Part shown: piece by piece, positions 53,288 through 62,169 of the stretch
Layout of the letters: the number at the start of each line of letters is the position of its first letter
Position numbering within the stretch: position 1 is the first letter of the stretch
Assembly (NCBI RefSeq): GCF_024171535.1
Contig: NZ_JALJZV010000004.1
Coordinates: 124,001 to 188,000, forward strand
DNA: 64,000 nt
Origin: Flavobacterium sp. HSC-61S13
Lineage (GTDB): Bacteria > Bacteroidota > Bacteroidia > Flavobacteriales > Flavobacteriaceae
Reading direction: 5' to 3'
Translations under genes and position numbers: made by a program
The notes under the pieces: model-generated
The model's database searches: none
The model's input: only the letters and a program-made list of their open reading frames with translations
What the model was told of the DNA's origin: nothing

Positions 53288-54454
53288 TTAATTGATTACG
53301 GTAATATGGCTTTTGAGTTCCTTTGCTCGGTCTACTAACTGTTCTACAGCAGCGTCTGGTGATCCGTAAGTCAATACCACACCCATTCTGCGATAGGGTC
53401 TAGCGGTAGGTTTGCCGAAAATTCGGAAATCCGACTGAGGTTCCGCCGCAATTTTTTCAAAGCCTGCATAGTTAGGGCTATCCGAGTTCGCCGTTGCGAG
53501 TATTACGGCACTTGCTCCAGCGCGTTCTAAGGTTATTTCTTTGATCGGCAATCCGAGTATCGCTCGGAGGTGTAATTCAAATTCATTGTAGTTTTGAGTG
53601 CCGGCTAAAGTAACCATGCCCGTATCGTGTGGACGTGGTGAGAGCTCTGAAAAAACAACTCCCTCTTTAGTTAAAAAGAATTCCACTCCAAATAATCCTG
53701 CGCCACCTAGGGCTTGGGTTACTTTTTGTGCCATGTCTTGTGCCTCAGTTAGCTGAGCCTTGGTAATATGAGCCGGTTGCCAGCTCTCTTGATAGTCGCC
53801 GCGTTCTTGACGATGGCCAATCGGTGAGCAAAACAAAGTAGGTAGCTGGTGTTGCGTTACCGTTAGTAAGGTAATCTCCGATTCGAAAGTAACAAAGGCT
53901 TCGACGATCACTTCAACAACATCTCCGCGAGATCCTTCAACCGCATAATTCCATGCTTTTAAAATGTCTTCGGTATTTTTAATAGTTGACTGACCTTTTC
54001 CAGAAGATGACATCAATGGTTTTACGACACACGGCATACCAACTTCTGCTACTGCCTTGGTCAATTCTTCAGCAGAGGTGGCGTACTGGTATGCGGCTGT
54101 TTTAATGCCTAAGGTTTTAGCCGCTAAATCGCGAATCGCCTTTCGATTCATCGTATAGTTCGCTGCTTTTGCAGATGGAACTACGGTGATTCCCTGAGCT
54201 TCATAATCGTAAAAACGCTCCGTTCTGATCGCTTCTATTTCCGGTACTATAAAATCGGGTTGGTGTTTGGCAACAATATGGTCTAAGGCGGCGCCGTCTA
54301 ACATATTGATGACTTCAAAAGCATCAGCAACTTGCATGGCTGGAGCATTTTCATAGCTATCTACAGCAATGATATATTGACCGAGGCGTTGCGCTGCTAT
54401 GGCAAATTCTTTGCCCAGTTCACCAGAACCCAATAAAAGGAGTTTTTTAATCAT
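53288..54454 (-). CDS. purT: Formate-dependent GAR transformylase PurT
   Basis: 388 residues: the N-terminal [22 protein letters not shown], the region [43 protein letters not shown], and the ATP-grasp core [13 protein letters not shown] and [31 protein letters not shown]. It formylates 5'-phosphoribosylglycinamide with formate and ATP in purine synthesis. Full length. Followed by a Crp-family gene after 11 bp. Confidence 0.97.
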   Translation of the reverse strand: MIKKLLLLGSGELGKEFAIAAQRLGQYIIAVDSYENAPAMQVADAFEVINMLDGAALDHIVAKHQPDFIVPEIEAIRTERFYDYEAQGITVVPSAKAANYTMNRKAIRDLAAKTLGIKTAAYQYATSAEELTKAVAEVGMPCVVKPLMSSSGKGQSTIKNTEDILKAWNYAVEGSRGDVVEVIVEAFVTFESEITLLTVTQHQLPTLFCSPIGHRQERGDYQESWQPAHITKAQLTEAQDMAQKVTQALGGAGLFGVEFFLTKEGVVFSELSPRPHDTGMVTLAGTQNYNEFELHLRAILGLPIKEITLERAGASAVILATANSDSPNYAGFEKIAAEPQSDFRIFGKPTARPYRRMGVVLTYGSPDAAVEQLVDRAKELKSHITVIN

Positions 54455-54548
54455 GATTGTGTTGTAATAGTAGTTGGTATAGTCTATGAGGGTTTAGGGC
54501 TGATAACAAGCCCTAAAAACCGATTCATAGGAATTTCAAATATACAAA

Positions 54549-54572
54549 AAAACCTCACTAGAGTGAGGTTTT
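54549..54572 (-). terminator. Intrinsic terminator of the aminotransferase gene
   Basis: AAAACCTCAC / GTGAGGTTTT, loop TAGA; on the minus strand a T-run follows. 5 bp past the stop at 54578. Confidence 0.88.
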
Positions 54573-54577
54573 AAGTA

Positions 54578-55771
54578 TTAGTTACTCAAGGTATCTTTAA
54601 TGCGCTTTAGCGCTTCTTTTAATTGATCTTCACTGGTGGCATAAGAAAAACGGATGCAATTTGGGTTTCCAAAAGCGTCTCCTGTTACCGTTGCTACGTG
54701 AGCTTTGTCTAATAGTAAAAATGAGAAATCATCAGCATTTTTTACTTCAATACCCTGTATGGTTTTACCAAAGTAATGGGATACATCTGGAAATACATAA
54801 AAAGCTCCCTCGGGAACATTTATTTTTAAACCCGGTATATCCTGAATTAAACCAACAACCAAATCGCGTCGGTTTCTAAATGCCTGAACCATTTCACGTA
54901 ATACAGAAGGATCAGCTTCTAAGGCGGTAATAGTAGCTCGTTGTGCTATGGTATTGGCGCCACTAGTTACTTGGCCTTGCATTTTTGTACAGGCCTTCAC
55001 TATAAATTCAGGTGCTCCAATATATCCAATTCTCCATCCCGTCATCGCAAAAGCCTTAGCGACACCGTTAACGGTGATCGTACGCTCAATCATCGTACCT
55101 ATAGAAGCAATACTGCAATGTTTACCAGAGAAATTGATGTGTTCATAAATTTCATCAGCAACGACAAAAATATTGGGGTGTTTGTCTAATACCGCTACTA
55201 AGGCCGTTAATTCGTCTTTGCTGTATACCGAACCACTCGGGTTGCAAGGAGAGCTAAACCACATCATTTTGGTTTTATCCGTGATGGCAGCTTCAAGCTG
55301 TTGTGGGGTCATTTTAAAATCGCTCTCAATCGAAGTGGGAACTTCCACCGGAATTCCTCCAGACATTTTGATAATTTCAGCATAACTCACCCAAAATGGA
55401 GCAGGTAAGATGACCTCGTCTCCAGGATTGATCATCACTTGACCAATATTGTAGAGCGATTGTTTGGCTCCTGTAGAAACGATAATCTGGCTCGGAGTAT
55501 AAGTAAGGTCGTTGTCTCTCTTGAATTTCTTAACGATAGCCTGTTTTAATTCTACATAACCATCCACTGGAGGATAAGAACTGTAGTTGTCATGAATGGC
55601 TTGGATAGCAGCTTCCTTGATAAAATCAGGGGTATTAAAGTCCGGTTCTCCTAAACTTAAACTGATGATGTCAATTCCCTGTGCTTTAAGCTCTCTTGCC
55701 TTGGCGGCCATCGCTAAAGTTTGGGAAGTGGATAGACTGTTTATTCTATCGGATAATAAATTCGTGCTCAT
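54578..55771 (-). CDS. aspC: Class I PLP aminotransferase (aspartate aminotransferase type)
   Basis: 397 residues: SLSLGEPDFNTPDFIKEAA, the YPPVDGYVELKQAI motif, SPCNPSGSVYS (Asn177), VVADEIYEHI (Asp206, Tyr209), the PLP lysine Lys239 in GVAKAFAMTGWRIGYI, and the C-terminal RFSYATSEDQL with the substrate-carboxylate Arg. It is of the AspC (Ib-gamma-like) type that converts aspartate and 2-oxoglutarate. Single gene. A TACCTTTG box lies upstream on the minus strand (55805-55798). Confidence 0.93.
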   Translation of the reverse strand: MSTNLLSDRINSLSTSQTLAMAAKARELKAQGIDIISLSLGEPDFNTPDFIKEAAIQAIHDNYSSYPPVDGYVELKQAIVKKFKRDNDLTYTPSQIIVSTGAKQSLYNIGQVMINPGDEVILPAPFWVSYAEIIKMSGGIPVEVPTSIESDFKMTPQQLEAAITDKTKMMWFSSPCNPSGSVYSKDELTALVAVLDKHPNIFVVADEIYEHINFSGKHCSIASIGTMIERTITVNGVAKAFAMTGWRIGYIGAPEFIVKACTKMQGQVTSGANTIAQRATITALEADPSVLREMVQAFRNRRDLVVGLIQDIPGLKINVPEGAFYVFPDVSHYFGKTIQGIEVKNADDFSFLLLDKAHVATVTGDAFGNPNCIRFSYATSEDQLKEALKRIKDTLSN

Positions 55772-55797
55772 TGGGAATCAAAATTAGTAATGACGCT

Positions 55798-55805
55798 CAA
55801 AGGTA
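55798..55805 (-). promoter_or_regulatory. -7 box of the aminotransferase gene
   Basis: TACCTTTG on the minus strand, 27 bp upstream of the ATG at 55771. Confidence 0.45.
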
Positions 55806-55860
55806 ATTATTATCTAGGAGATAATAGAAAGGAATAAAATTTTTTACACGTTAAAATGTG

Positions 55861-55868
55861 TACTTTTG
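55861..55868 (+). promoter_or_regulatory. -7 box of rsmG
   Basis: TACTTTTG (TAnnTTTG) 15 bp before the ATG at 55884. Confidence 0.5.
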
Positions 55869-55883
55869 CTAAAATTTTTTAGC

Positions 55884-56513
55884 ATGGAAGAGATCTTAAA
55901 ATATTTCCCCGATTTAACCGACGAACAGCTTACTCAGTTTAAACAACTCGAGGAATTATATGTTGATTGGAATTCGAAAATCAACGTAATTTCCAGAAAG
56001 GATATCCAAGAATTATACGTCAAACACGTGTTGCATTCTCTGGCTATTGCGAAGGTTATGCAGTTTTTGCCGGAATCGGATATTTTGGATGTCGGTACAG
56101 GTGGTGGATTTCCAGGGATTCCATTGGCGATATTGTTTCCGGAGACCAATTTTTATTTGATCGATGTTATTGCTAAAAAAATTAGAGTTGTCAATGAAGT
56201 AGCTACTGCTTTGGGATTGAAAAACGTAAAAGCAGAACAAAAACGCGCTGAGTTGGTCGAAGAAAAGTTTGACTTTATCGTCAGTCGTGCCGTTACCAAT
56301 ATGCCTGATTTTGTGAGCTGGATTCGTTATAAAACCAAAAGAGACAATTTACACGATTTAGACAATGGAATCCTCTACCTAAAAGGAGGTGACCTGACAG
56401 AAGAGTTAAAAGATTATCCTAGAGCCGTAGAATTTCCTATTGCCGATATCTTTGATAACGAATTTTTCGAAACCAAAAAAGTGGTCTATTTGCCGTTAAA
56501 ATACAGAGGGTAA
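55884..56513 (+). CDS. rsmG: 16S rRNA (guanine527-N7)-methyltransferase
   Basis: About 209 residues from the ATG at 55884 (MEEILKYFPDLTDEQLTQFKQLEELY, the typical flavobacterial start); an in-frame TTG 18 bp upstream lies on the promoter. The SAM-binding motif is ILDVGTGGGFPGIPLAI (Asp69-Gly78 region), with INVISRKDIQELYVKHVLHSLAIAK before it and FIVSRAVTNMPDF after it, both GidB/RsmG signatures. It methylates G527 of 16S rRNA. Convergent with the following small membrane-protein gene. Confidence 0.95.
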   Translation: MEEILKYFPDLTDEQLTQFKQLEELYVDWNSKINVISRKDIQELYVKHVLHSLAIAKVMQFLPESDILDVGTGGGFPGIPLAILFPETNFYLIDVIAKKIRVVNEVATALGLKNVKAEQKRAELVEEKFDFIVSRAVTNMPDFVSWIRYKTKRDNLHDLDNGILYLKGGDLTEELKDYPRAVEFPIADIFDNEFFETKKVVYLPLKYRG

Positions 56514-56576
56514 TAACCGCTTCCACTACTTTATATATACCGATCCCTCCTTTGTAAGGGGGGATTTCGTTGACAA

Positions 56577-56795
56577 CTACTTGAGATTTTCGATGAGGAT
56601 TATGACGGCAATAACAATCGCTGTCATAACCAAGATGGAAGTCGCGTTTGCAAAATTGATCGTCCAACCCATTACCGGTATTCTCTTGGGGATGAATATT
56701 CTTTTGTCCTCGCGATTGTAATAGAAAACGCCCCATATCCAATTGGAAGGGTCGTTGTGCCATTGATGGTGTTTTCCTTTTTTATCTTCGCCCAT
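56577..56795 (-). CDS. Small DUF5808-like membrane protein
   Basis: 72 residues. It begins with a hydrophilic WHNDPSNWIWGVFYYNREDKRIF and PKRIPVMGWTINFAN block, which I know as the DUF5808 motif, and ends in one membrane helix (ILVMTAIVIAVIILI). The full family length and conserved Trp/Asn/Pro residues make it a real gene in spite of its size. Function unknown. It converges on rsmG. Confidence 0.82.
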   Translation of the reverse strand: MGEDKKGKHHQWHNDPSNWIWGVFYYNREDKRIFIPKRIPVMGWTINFANATSILVMTAIVIAVIILIENLK

Positions 56796-57178
56796 GATTC
56801 CGTTGTTTATATTACAAATATAAGATATACAGTTGATTGTTGCAAGGAATTATATGCGAGAATGGAATGAGATTCTCGAGCTTTAATCCTATTTTTATTT
56901 AATAATTGTGTTTATAGGAACTTCGTCGGCAGATTTTATCCAGTTCCATGGATTGCTCAAAGCTTGTATATTTAAGATCATTCTCAAATAAGAATATTTG
57001 TGATTAATAGAAGTAACGTGAGAGGATTCGCGCGGTTGCTGAGAATTATTTTAAGCTTTGTATCGAAATAGCCGAAATACACTTTCGATTTTTAGATGTT
57101 TAAGTATAGCAGTGCTTCGTGAAGTGATAAAAAAAATGGTTTTGCGCGTAGCAAAACCATTTTTTAAAAGTTGAGATA
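56796..57178. other. 383-bp gap between DUF5808 gene and uspA
   Basis: No frame of note. It holds the region upstream of the DUF5808 gene and, at its right end, the terminator of the UspA gene (57131-57165). The middle (about 56850-57110) shows nothing I can name. Confidence 0.5.
57131..57165 (-). terminator. Intrinsic terminator of the BCCT-UspA operon
   Basis: A 15-bp perfect stem (57131-57145 with 57151-57165), loop GCGTA, with A6 ends (T-run on the minus strand). 14 bp past the stop of the UspA gene at 57179. Confidence 0.93.
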
Positions 57179-58048
57179 TTATTTTACAAACAACAGACAA
57201 GTATTGGTCGGTCTTTGAATGATGTCATTCGCGACACTGCCTAGAAATAAATCTTTAAAACCGGTCCTCCCTTTAACGCCGAGTATCATGATACTCGCAT
57301 TGAGGCGTTCGCTTTGTTCGAGCAGGGTGGTGGGGATGCTTTTTTCTCCTGCGGCTATAATCTCGATATCGGAATAGGTCGCATATTTTTCATTCCAGTC
57401 CTTTTGTCTTTTTGCAATATCTAGATCGGTCGCTTCTTTGATTCCCTTGGCTGTGATTGTCGGTAAAAAAGCCCAATTGAATTTGGATATATAAACGGCT
57501 TTATGATTGATTTTTTGGCCTTTAGAGTTGTTTTTAAATCGATCGGCCCAATTCATAATTGTGGTGGTGTATTTGGAAAAGTCAATCGCATCAATAATTG
57601 TGGTCAATGGACTGCGGTAGGTTTCGGGTACCATCAAAATAGCCGACGGAAAAACGCGAATCAGCTTTTGTGCGAGTCCACCGTTGCCTACAAAACTTTG
57701 TTTATTGCCCAGTACCAGCAAATCAAAGTGTTCACTTTTAAAGAGATTCATAAAGGCTAGTTCGGAATAGTTCTCCATTTTCACCCGTATTTCAAACTCG
57801 TATTCCGGTTCGGTGTTTTGAATTTGATCTTGCAATCGCTTATTGATCTGGTTGGTGATGCGATCGGTGTTTTGTGGTGTTAAAAAGTCTTTAGGCAATT
57901 CGCCCATCTTGATGTTATGGATAAAAACCACCTTGTCGACGGTCAATATCTTGCATAGTATTTTAACGTATTCGATCAAAAATACATCCATGCTCGATAG
58001 ATCCAGACCTATTAAAATACTTAGTTTTTTGTTTTGGGTTGCGGTCAT
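57179..58048 (-). CDS. Tandem-domain universal stress protein
   Basis: 289 residues with two Usp domains. The first (1 to about 145) lacks the full ATP motif. The second ends with MILGVKGRTGFKDLFLGSVANDIIQRPTNTCLLFV, the G-x2-G-x9-G-S nucleotide-binding pattern. It starts within the stop codon of the BCCT transporter gene (1-bp overlap, TAATG), so the two are tightly coupled, as in other osmolyte transporters that carry a Usp partner thought to gate transport. Confidence 0.9.
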   Translation of the reverse strand: MTATQNKKLSILIGLDLSSMDVFLIEYVKILCKILTVDKVVFIHNIKMGELPKDFLTPQNTDRITNQINKRLQDQIQNTEPEYEFEIRVKMENYSELAFMNLFKSEHFDLLVLGNKQSFVGNGGLAQKLIRVFPSAILMVPETYRSPLTTIIDAIDFSKYTTTIMNWADRFKNNSKGQKINHKAVYISKFNWAFLPTITAKGIKEATDLDIAKRQKDWNEKYATYSDIEIIAAGEKSIPTTLLEQSERLNASIMILGVKGRTGFKDLFLGSVANDIIQRPTNTCLLFVK

Positions 58049-59643
58049 TATATGTCGTTATTATTTTGTTCGTCAATCAGTTCAGAGATGATGTCTTTGT
58101 AACTGCGTTCTTGTTTGGATTTGAGTTGTTTGTTTTGTCGTTGCAGTTCTTCGTTAAGTCCTTTGTGTAGGCTATAACACATAATTAGTATAATTACAGC
58201 AAAGGGGATACCTGTGATAATCACCGCGGTTTGTAAGGCGCTAAGCCCGCCTCCCCACAATAAGATAATGGCGATAAAACCCTGTAGGAAAGACCAAAAT
58301 ATTCGTTGCCAAACTGGAGTGTATTCTGCATTTCCAGAGGTAATTCCGTTGACCACTAAGGAGCCGGAATCCGACGAGGTAATAAAAAATACAAAAATTA
58401 GGATCAGTGCAAGAACAGAGAGAAAGCGCGTGAATGGGAAATTTTCTAGAAACACAAAGAGGGCCGTAGACATATCGTCTTTAACCGCGGATATCATGGT
58501 CAGGTCGCCTTCAAGTATAAAGTGTAAGGCGGTTCCGCCAAAGATATTCATCCATAAAAGAGTCACTAAGGACGGTATGATTAATACACCGAGAATAAAT
58601 TCTTTTACGGTACGCCCTTTAGAGATGATCGCGATAAAACTACCGACAAACGGAGACCAAGCAATCCACCAGGCCCAATAAAATATGGTCCAGCGGTTTT
58701 GCCATCCGCTATTGCTAAAAGTGTCGTTCCAGGTGCTGATATCTATAAAATTCGCCAGATAGGAACCGGTGTTCTGAATATAGCCTTTGAGAATAAACAA
58801 GGTCGGTCCGAGTATGAATATCAATGACATCAGTATCAGTGCTAAAATCATATTACCGGTGCTCAGTAATTTAACACCGCGATTTAATCCCGATACAACC
58901 GATATGGTGGCAAAGGATATGACAACCAAAATCATGATGGATTGAATCAGTGGTGAGATTTCCCAACCGAATAAGAAAGTAAAACCCGCACTGATTTGCG
59001 TAACGCCCAATCCGAGTGAGGTGGATAGTCCAAAGATCGTAGCTAATGCGGAAAGTATATCAATGCTGTGTCCACGCCATCCGTGTATTTTTTCGCCCCA
59101 AAACGGATAGAACAAAGATCGAAACGACATGGGTAGGTTTCTGTTAAACGAGAAAAAAGCCAAGGCTAGTCCGACAATCGCATAGATCGCCCAGGCGTGA
59201 AAACCCCAATGGAGGCTAGTGAAGTTCATCGCTTGAATAGCGGTTTGCACGGCATCGCCAGCTGGACGAGGAGCATCACTAAAATGCGATACGGGTTCGG
59301 CCACACTATAAAACATGATTCCGATTCCCATTCCTGCGCTAAACAGCATGGTAAACCACGAAGCCGTGGTAAATTCGGGTTCGGCCTGATCTCCGCCCAA
59401 CCGTATTTTTCCAAATTTGCTAAACGCGAGATAGACGCAGAATATCAAAATGATATTGACGGCAATGACTAGAAACCAACCGAGGTTTTCCGTGATCGAA
59501 AGCTGGGTTTCGGCAAACCATTGATCGATGGATTGTGAAAATAATAAACAAAGGGTTAAACTGACTGTGATCAGGATAATTGTCGTGAAAAAAACCGGTG
59601 GATTGACAACTAGTTTTTTGTTTTCGATGAGTTTTTTTAACAA
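58048..59643 (-). CDS. BCCT-family betaine/carnitine/choline transporter
   Basis: 531 residues from a TTG start. Signatures are [33 protein letters not shown] (Gly-rich TM3) and [34 protein letters not shown], the conserved Trp block lining the substrate site. The N-terminal motif [12 protein letters not shown] and the roughly 12 helices fit. It imports quaternary ammonium compounds, mostly for osmoprotection. Substrate not resolved. The C-terminal tail ([24 protein letters not shown]) may contact the Usp protein. Confidence 0.94.
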   Translation of the reverse strand: MLKKLIENKKLVVNPPVFFTTIILITVSLTLCLLFSQSIDQWFAETQLSITENLGWFLVIAVNIILIFCVYLAFSKFGKIRLGGDQAEPEFTTASWFTMLFSAGMGIGIMFYSVAEPVSHFSDAPRPAGDAVQTAIQAMNFTSLHWGFHAWAIYAIVGLALAFFSFNRNLPMSFRSLFYPFWGEKIHGWRGHSIDILSALATIFGLSTSLGLGVTQISAGFTFLFGWEISPLIQSIMILVVISFATISVVSGLNRGVKLLSTGNMILALILMSLIFILGPTLFILKGYIQNTGSYLANFIDISTWNDTFSNSGWQNRWTIFYWAWWIAWSPFVGSFIAIISKGRTVKEFILGVLIIPSLVTLLWMNIFGGTALHFILEGDLTMISAVKDDMSTALFVFLENFPFTRFLSVLALILIFVFFITSSDSGSLVVNGITSGNAEYTPVWQRIFWSFLQGFIAIILLWGGGLSALQTAVIITGIPFAVIILIMCYSLHKGLNEELQRQNKQLKSKQERSYKDIISELIDEQNNNDI

Positions 59644-59976
59644 GAGTTATATTTTTAAAGATTAAACGATATAACCCAGTACTTTTAATTTCTCGGGTTT
59701 ATGTGTGGTTTTTTATGTAAATTACTGAAAAAACACCACATTTGTGTTAATTAGAAGGAGAAATAAGTATAATAGTTTTTTACACTACAACTATGAATCA
59801 TACTGTGGTGATAAAAAAGTACTGAATAATTGGTGAAAGCGCATTAACGGGTCGTTTGTTGGAAACAAACATCAGGAAGTTAAGGCGATATAAAATCGAC
59901 GCTAAATAATCAATAGGGTCTGAATGATTTATAAAAGATAACAGCTAGTTCGAAGAACTAGCTGTTAAGGAAAAGT
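59644..59976. other. 333-bp gap between BCCT and P5C dehydrogenase genes
   Basis: AT-rich. It contains the aldehyde dehydrogenase terminator (59939-59967), a weak hairpin GTTTGTT-GGA-AACAAAC (59854-59870), and the region upstream of the BCCT gene. No gene visible. Confidence 0.55.
59939..59967 (-). terminator. Terminator of the P5C dehydrogenase gene
   Basis: A 13-bp perfect stem TAACAGCTAGTTC / GAACTAGCTGTTA, loop GAA; T-rich (TCTTTTAT) on the minus strand afterwards. Confidence 0.8.
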
Positions 59977-61602
59977 TTATCCTAAAAAAGGATATTTATA
60001 GTCAGTTGCTGGGATAAAAGTCTCTTTGATTGTTCTAGGAGATACCCAACGGATTAGATTTAAAATAGATCCAGCTTTATCATTGGTTCCCGAAGCTCTT
60101 GCTCCACCAAATGGCTGTTGTCCAACTACAGCACCCGTAGGTTTGTCGTTGATGTAGAAGTTTCCTGCTGCATTGCTCAAGGCTTTAGTAGCCTGAACGA
60201 TCGCGTAACGATCTTGACTGAAGATTGCTCCTGTCAAGGCATAAGCAGAAGTACTATCTACTAATTTAAGGGTTTCTTCCCATTTCGCATCTTCGTAAAC
60301 GTAGATGGTTAATACCGGTCCGAAAAGCTCTGTTTTTAAAGTTTCGTACTGTGGGTTAGTAGTCAAAATTACGGTTGGCTCAATAAAGTATCCAACAGAT
60401 TTGTCATACTTACCTCCTAAGATTACTTCGGCATCACTGTCTTTCTTAGCTTGTTCAATGAATGAAGCCAATTTGTCGAAAGAGCTTTCCGAGATTACTG
60501 AAGAGACAAAATTAGTAGGGTCTTGTGGTGTTCCCATTTTGATGGTAGCCAAGTCCTGAGTCATTTTTTCTTTTACAGCACCCCAAAGTGAAGCTGGAAT
60601 ATACGCTCTTGAAGCGGCAGAACATTTTTGTCCTTGGTATTCAAAAGAACCTCTTGTTAAAGCGACAGCTACTTCGATTGGATCAGAAGAAGGGTGTGCT
60701 ACTACGAAGTCTTTACCACCAGTTTCTCCAACGATTCTTGGGTATGTTTTGTAGTTGTTGATGTTTTGTCCAATTTTAGTCCACATACTGTTGAAAACAG
60801 AAGTCGAACCGGTAAAGTGGATACCAGCAAAATCAGGGCTAGCTAATAAAGTATCCGTAATCATTGCTGAATCACCGTAAATCACGTTGATTACTCCGTC
60901 TGGAAGACCTGCTTTTTTGAAAACTTCAACGATAACATTCGCAGAGAAAATTTGAGTTGCGCTTGGTTTCCAAACAACAACATTCCCCATCATCGCTACA
61001 GACGCAGGTAAGTTACCTGAAATAGCAGTAAAGTTAAAAGGAGTAATAGCATATACAAATCCTTCCAATGGACGGTGCTCTAAACGGTTCCAAACTCCAT
61101 CGGTAGAAGTCGGTTGTTCCGAATAGATCTGAGTCATGAATTCCACGTTAAAACGCAAGAAGTCAATAAACTCACAAGCCGCGTCAATCTCAGCTTGGTG
61201 CATCGTTTTAGCTTGAGCAATCATCGTAGCAGCATTGATTTTTGCGCGGTATGGACCAGCAAGTAATTCAGCGGCTTTTAAGAAGATTGAAGCACGGTGC
61301 TCCCAAGGCATTTCAGACCAATTTTTACGCGCTTCCAAAGCCGTAGAAATCGCTTTCTCAACATGGCTTTTTTCAGCTAAATGGTATTGACCTAAAAGGT
61401 GCTTATGATCGAATGGAGGGTGAAGTGTTTTGGTTTTGCCCGTTTTGATTTGTTCACTTCCAATAAATAGAGGAATATCTACCTGTTGGTTATATTGTTC
61501 CGTGAATGATTCTAAAACTGCTTCTCTTTCTTTAGTTCCTGGAGCATATGATTTAACGGGTTCGTTAAATGCTTTTGGAACATTATAAATTCCTTTAGGC
61601 AT
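59977..61602 (-). CDS. L-glutamate gamma-semialdehyde (P5C) dehydrogenase
   Basis: 541 residues, the length of stand-alone P5C dehydrogenases. N-terminal GIYNVPKAFNEPVKSYAPGTKER, then GFVYAITPFNFTAISGNLPASVAMMGNVVVWKPS (cofactor), GETGGKDFV (Glu293) and GSFEYQGQKCSAASRAYIP (catalytic Cys327). It oxidises glutamate semialdehyde to glutamate with NAD+ in proline breakdown. Proline dehydrogenase is not in the window. Single gene with its own terminator. Confidence 0.95.
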   Translation of the reverse strand: MPKGIYNVPKAFNEPVKSYAPGTKEREAVLESFTEQYNQQVDIPLFIGSEQIKTGKTKTLHPPFDHKHLLGQYHLAEKSHVEKAISTALEARKNWSEMPWEHRASIFLKAAELLAGPYRAKINAATMIAQAKTMHQAEIDAACEFIDFLRFNVEFMTQIYSEQPTSTDGVWNRLEHRPLEGFVYAITPFNFTAISGNLPASVAMMGNVVVWKPSATQIFSANVIVEVFKKAGLPDGVINVIYGDSAMITDTLLASPDFAGIHFTGSTSVFNSMWTKIGQNINNYKTYPRIVGETGGKDFVVAHPSSDPIEVAVALTRGSFEYQGQKCSAASRAYIPASLWGAVKEKMTQDLATIKMGTPQDPTNFVSSVISESSFDKLASFIEQAKKDSDAEVILGGKYDKSVGYFIEPTVILTTNPQYETLKTELFGPVLTIYVYEDAKWEETLKLVDSTSAYALTGAIFSQDRYAIVQATKALSNAAGNFYINDKPTGAVVGQQPFGGARASGTNDKAGSILNLIRWVSPRTIKETFIPATDYKYPFLG

Positions 61603-61639
61603 ATGATAATAAATTTAATAGTATTAATAATATAGAATG

Positions 61640-61647
61640 CAAAGGTA
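61640..61647 (-). promoter_or_regulatory. -7 box of the P5C dehydrogenase gene
   Basis: TACCTTTG on the minus strand, 38 bp upstream of the ATG at 61602. Confidence 0.5.
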
Positions 61648-61714
61648 CGATTTTTAACTCAAAGAGGTTGGTATTCTTCAGTATTTCTCTGAAGAAGCAA
61701 GCTGGTGTGTTACT

Positions 61715-62101
61715 TTAATTAAGTGCAAATGGGGCACTTAAGCGGAAAGTAGGGATGTATACTTTAAAGGAACGGGTGGTGGTAAAATTGATCATACCGT
61801 AAAAACCGCGCATCGCTCCAAAGGGAGAGGTTAACAAACAACCCGAAGAATAGCTGTGCGATTCACCGGGTTTTAATACCGGTTTTTTTCCTATAACTCC
61901 CTCTCCATCTACTTTTTCCATATCGTTTAACGCATCAAAAATCTCCCAATGACGCGAGTGCAATTGCACCGAATCCTTGCTTTGATTTTCGATGGTGATT
62001 TCATAACTGAAGGCAAAATGAATTTTGTGGTTTTTGAAATACGTGCCTTCAAAATCAGTCTTTACGGAAATTTTAATTCCTTTAGTAATTTGAGAAACCA
62101 T
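61715..62101 (-). CDS. apaG: ApaG-family protein
   Basis: 128 residues, the usual ApaG length, with IKISVKTDFEGTYFKNHKIHFAFSYEITIENQSKDSVQLHSRHWEIFDALN, KPVLKPGESHSYSSGCLLTSPFGAMRGFYGMI and a beta-sandwich pattern throughout. ApaG is linked to Co/Mg resistance and shares its fold with the F-box-associated domain; its exact role is unclear. It lies 68 bp after the T9SS plug protein gene on the same strand. Confidence 0.95.
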   Translation of the reverse strand: MVSQITKGIKISVKTDFEGTYFKNHKIHFAFSYEITIENQSKDSVQLHSRHWEIFDALNDMEKVDGEGVIGKKPVLKPGESHSYSSGCLLTSPFGAMRGFYGMINFTTTRSFKVYIPTFRLSAPFALN

Positions 62102-62169
62102 AATTATAGATTTTGAAAAGTAGAACTATCCAAAAGTAGCAAATAATTAATTACGAGACAATTAAAAAA

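Noticed and set aside
56381-56394. Strong Shine-Dalgarno-like sequence AAAGGAGGTGAC
   Set aside because: It lies inside rsmG codons with no start codon at the right distance, and this group hardly uses such sites.
56541-56566. Imperfect palindrome of C/G runs between rsmG and the DUF5808-like gene
   Set aside because: Arms match only partly and no T-run follows; a terminator here cannot be supported.
56437-56763. Minus-strand frame of 108 codons overlapping rsmG
   Set aside because: The frame-shifted neighbour at 56577-56795 encodes the recognisable DUF5808-like protein; this frame does not resemble a protein.
61674-61696. 8-bp hairpin between apaG and the P5C dehydrogenase gene
   Set aside because: TTCTTCAG/CTGAAGAA pairs, but no T-run follows on either strand; too weak to call a terminator.
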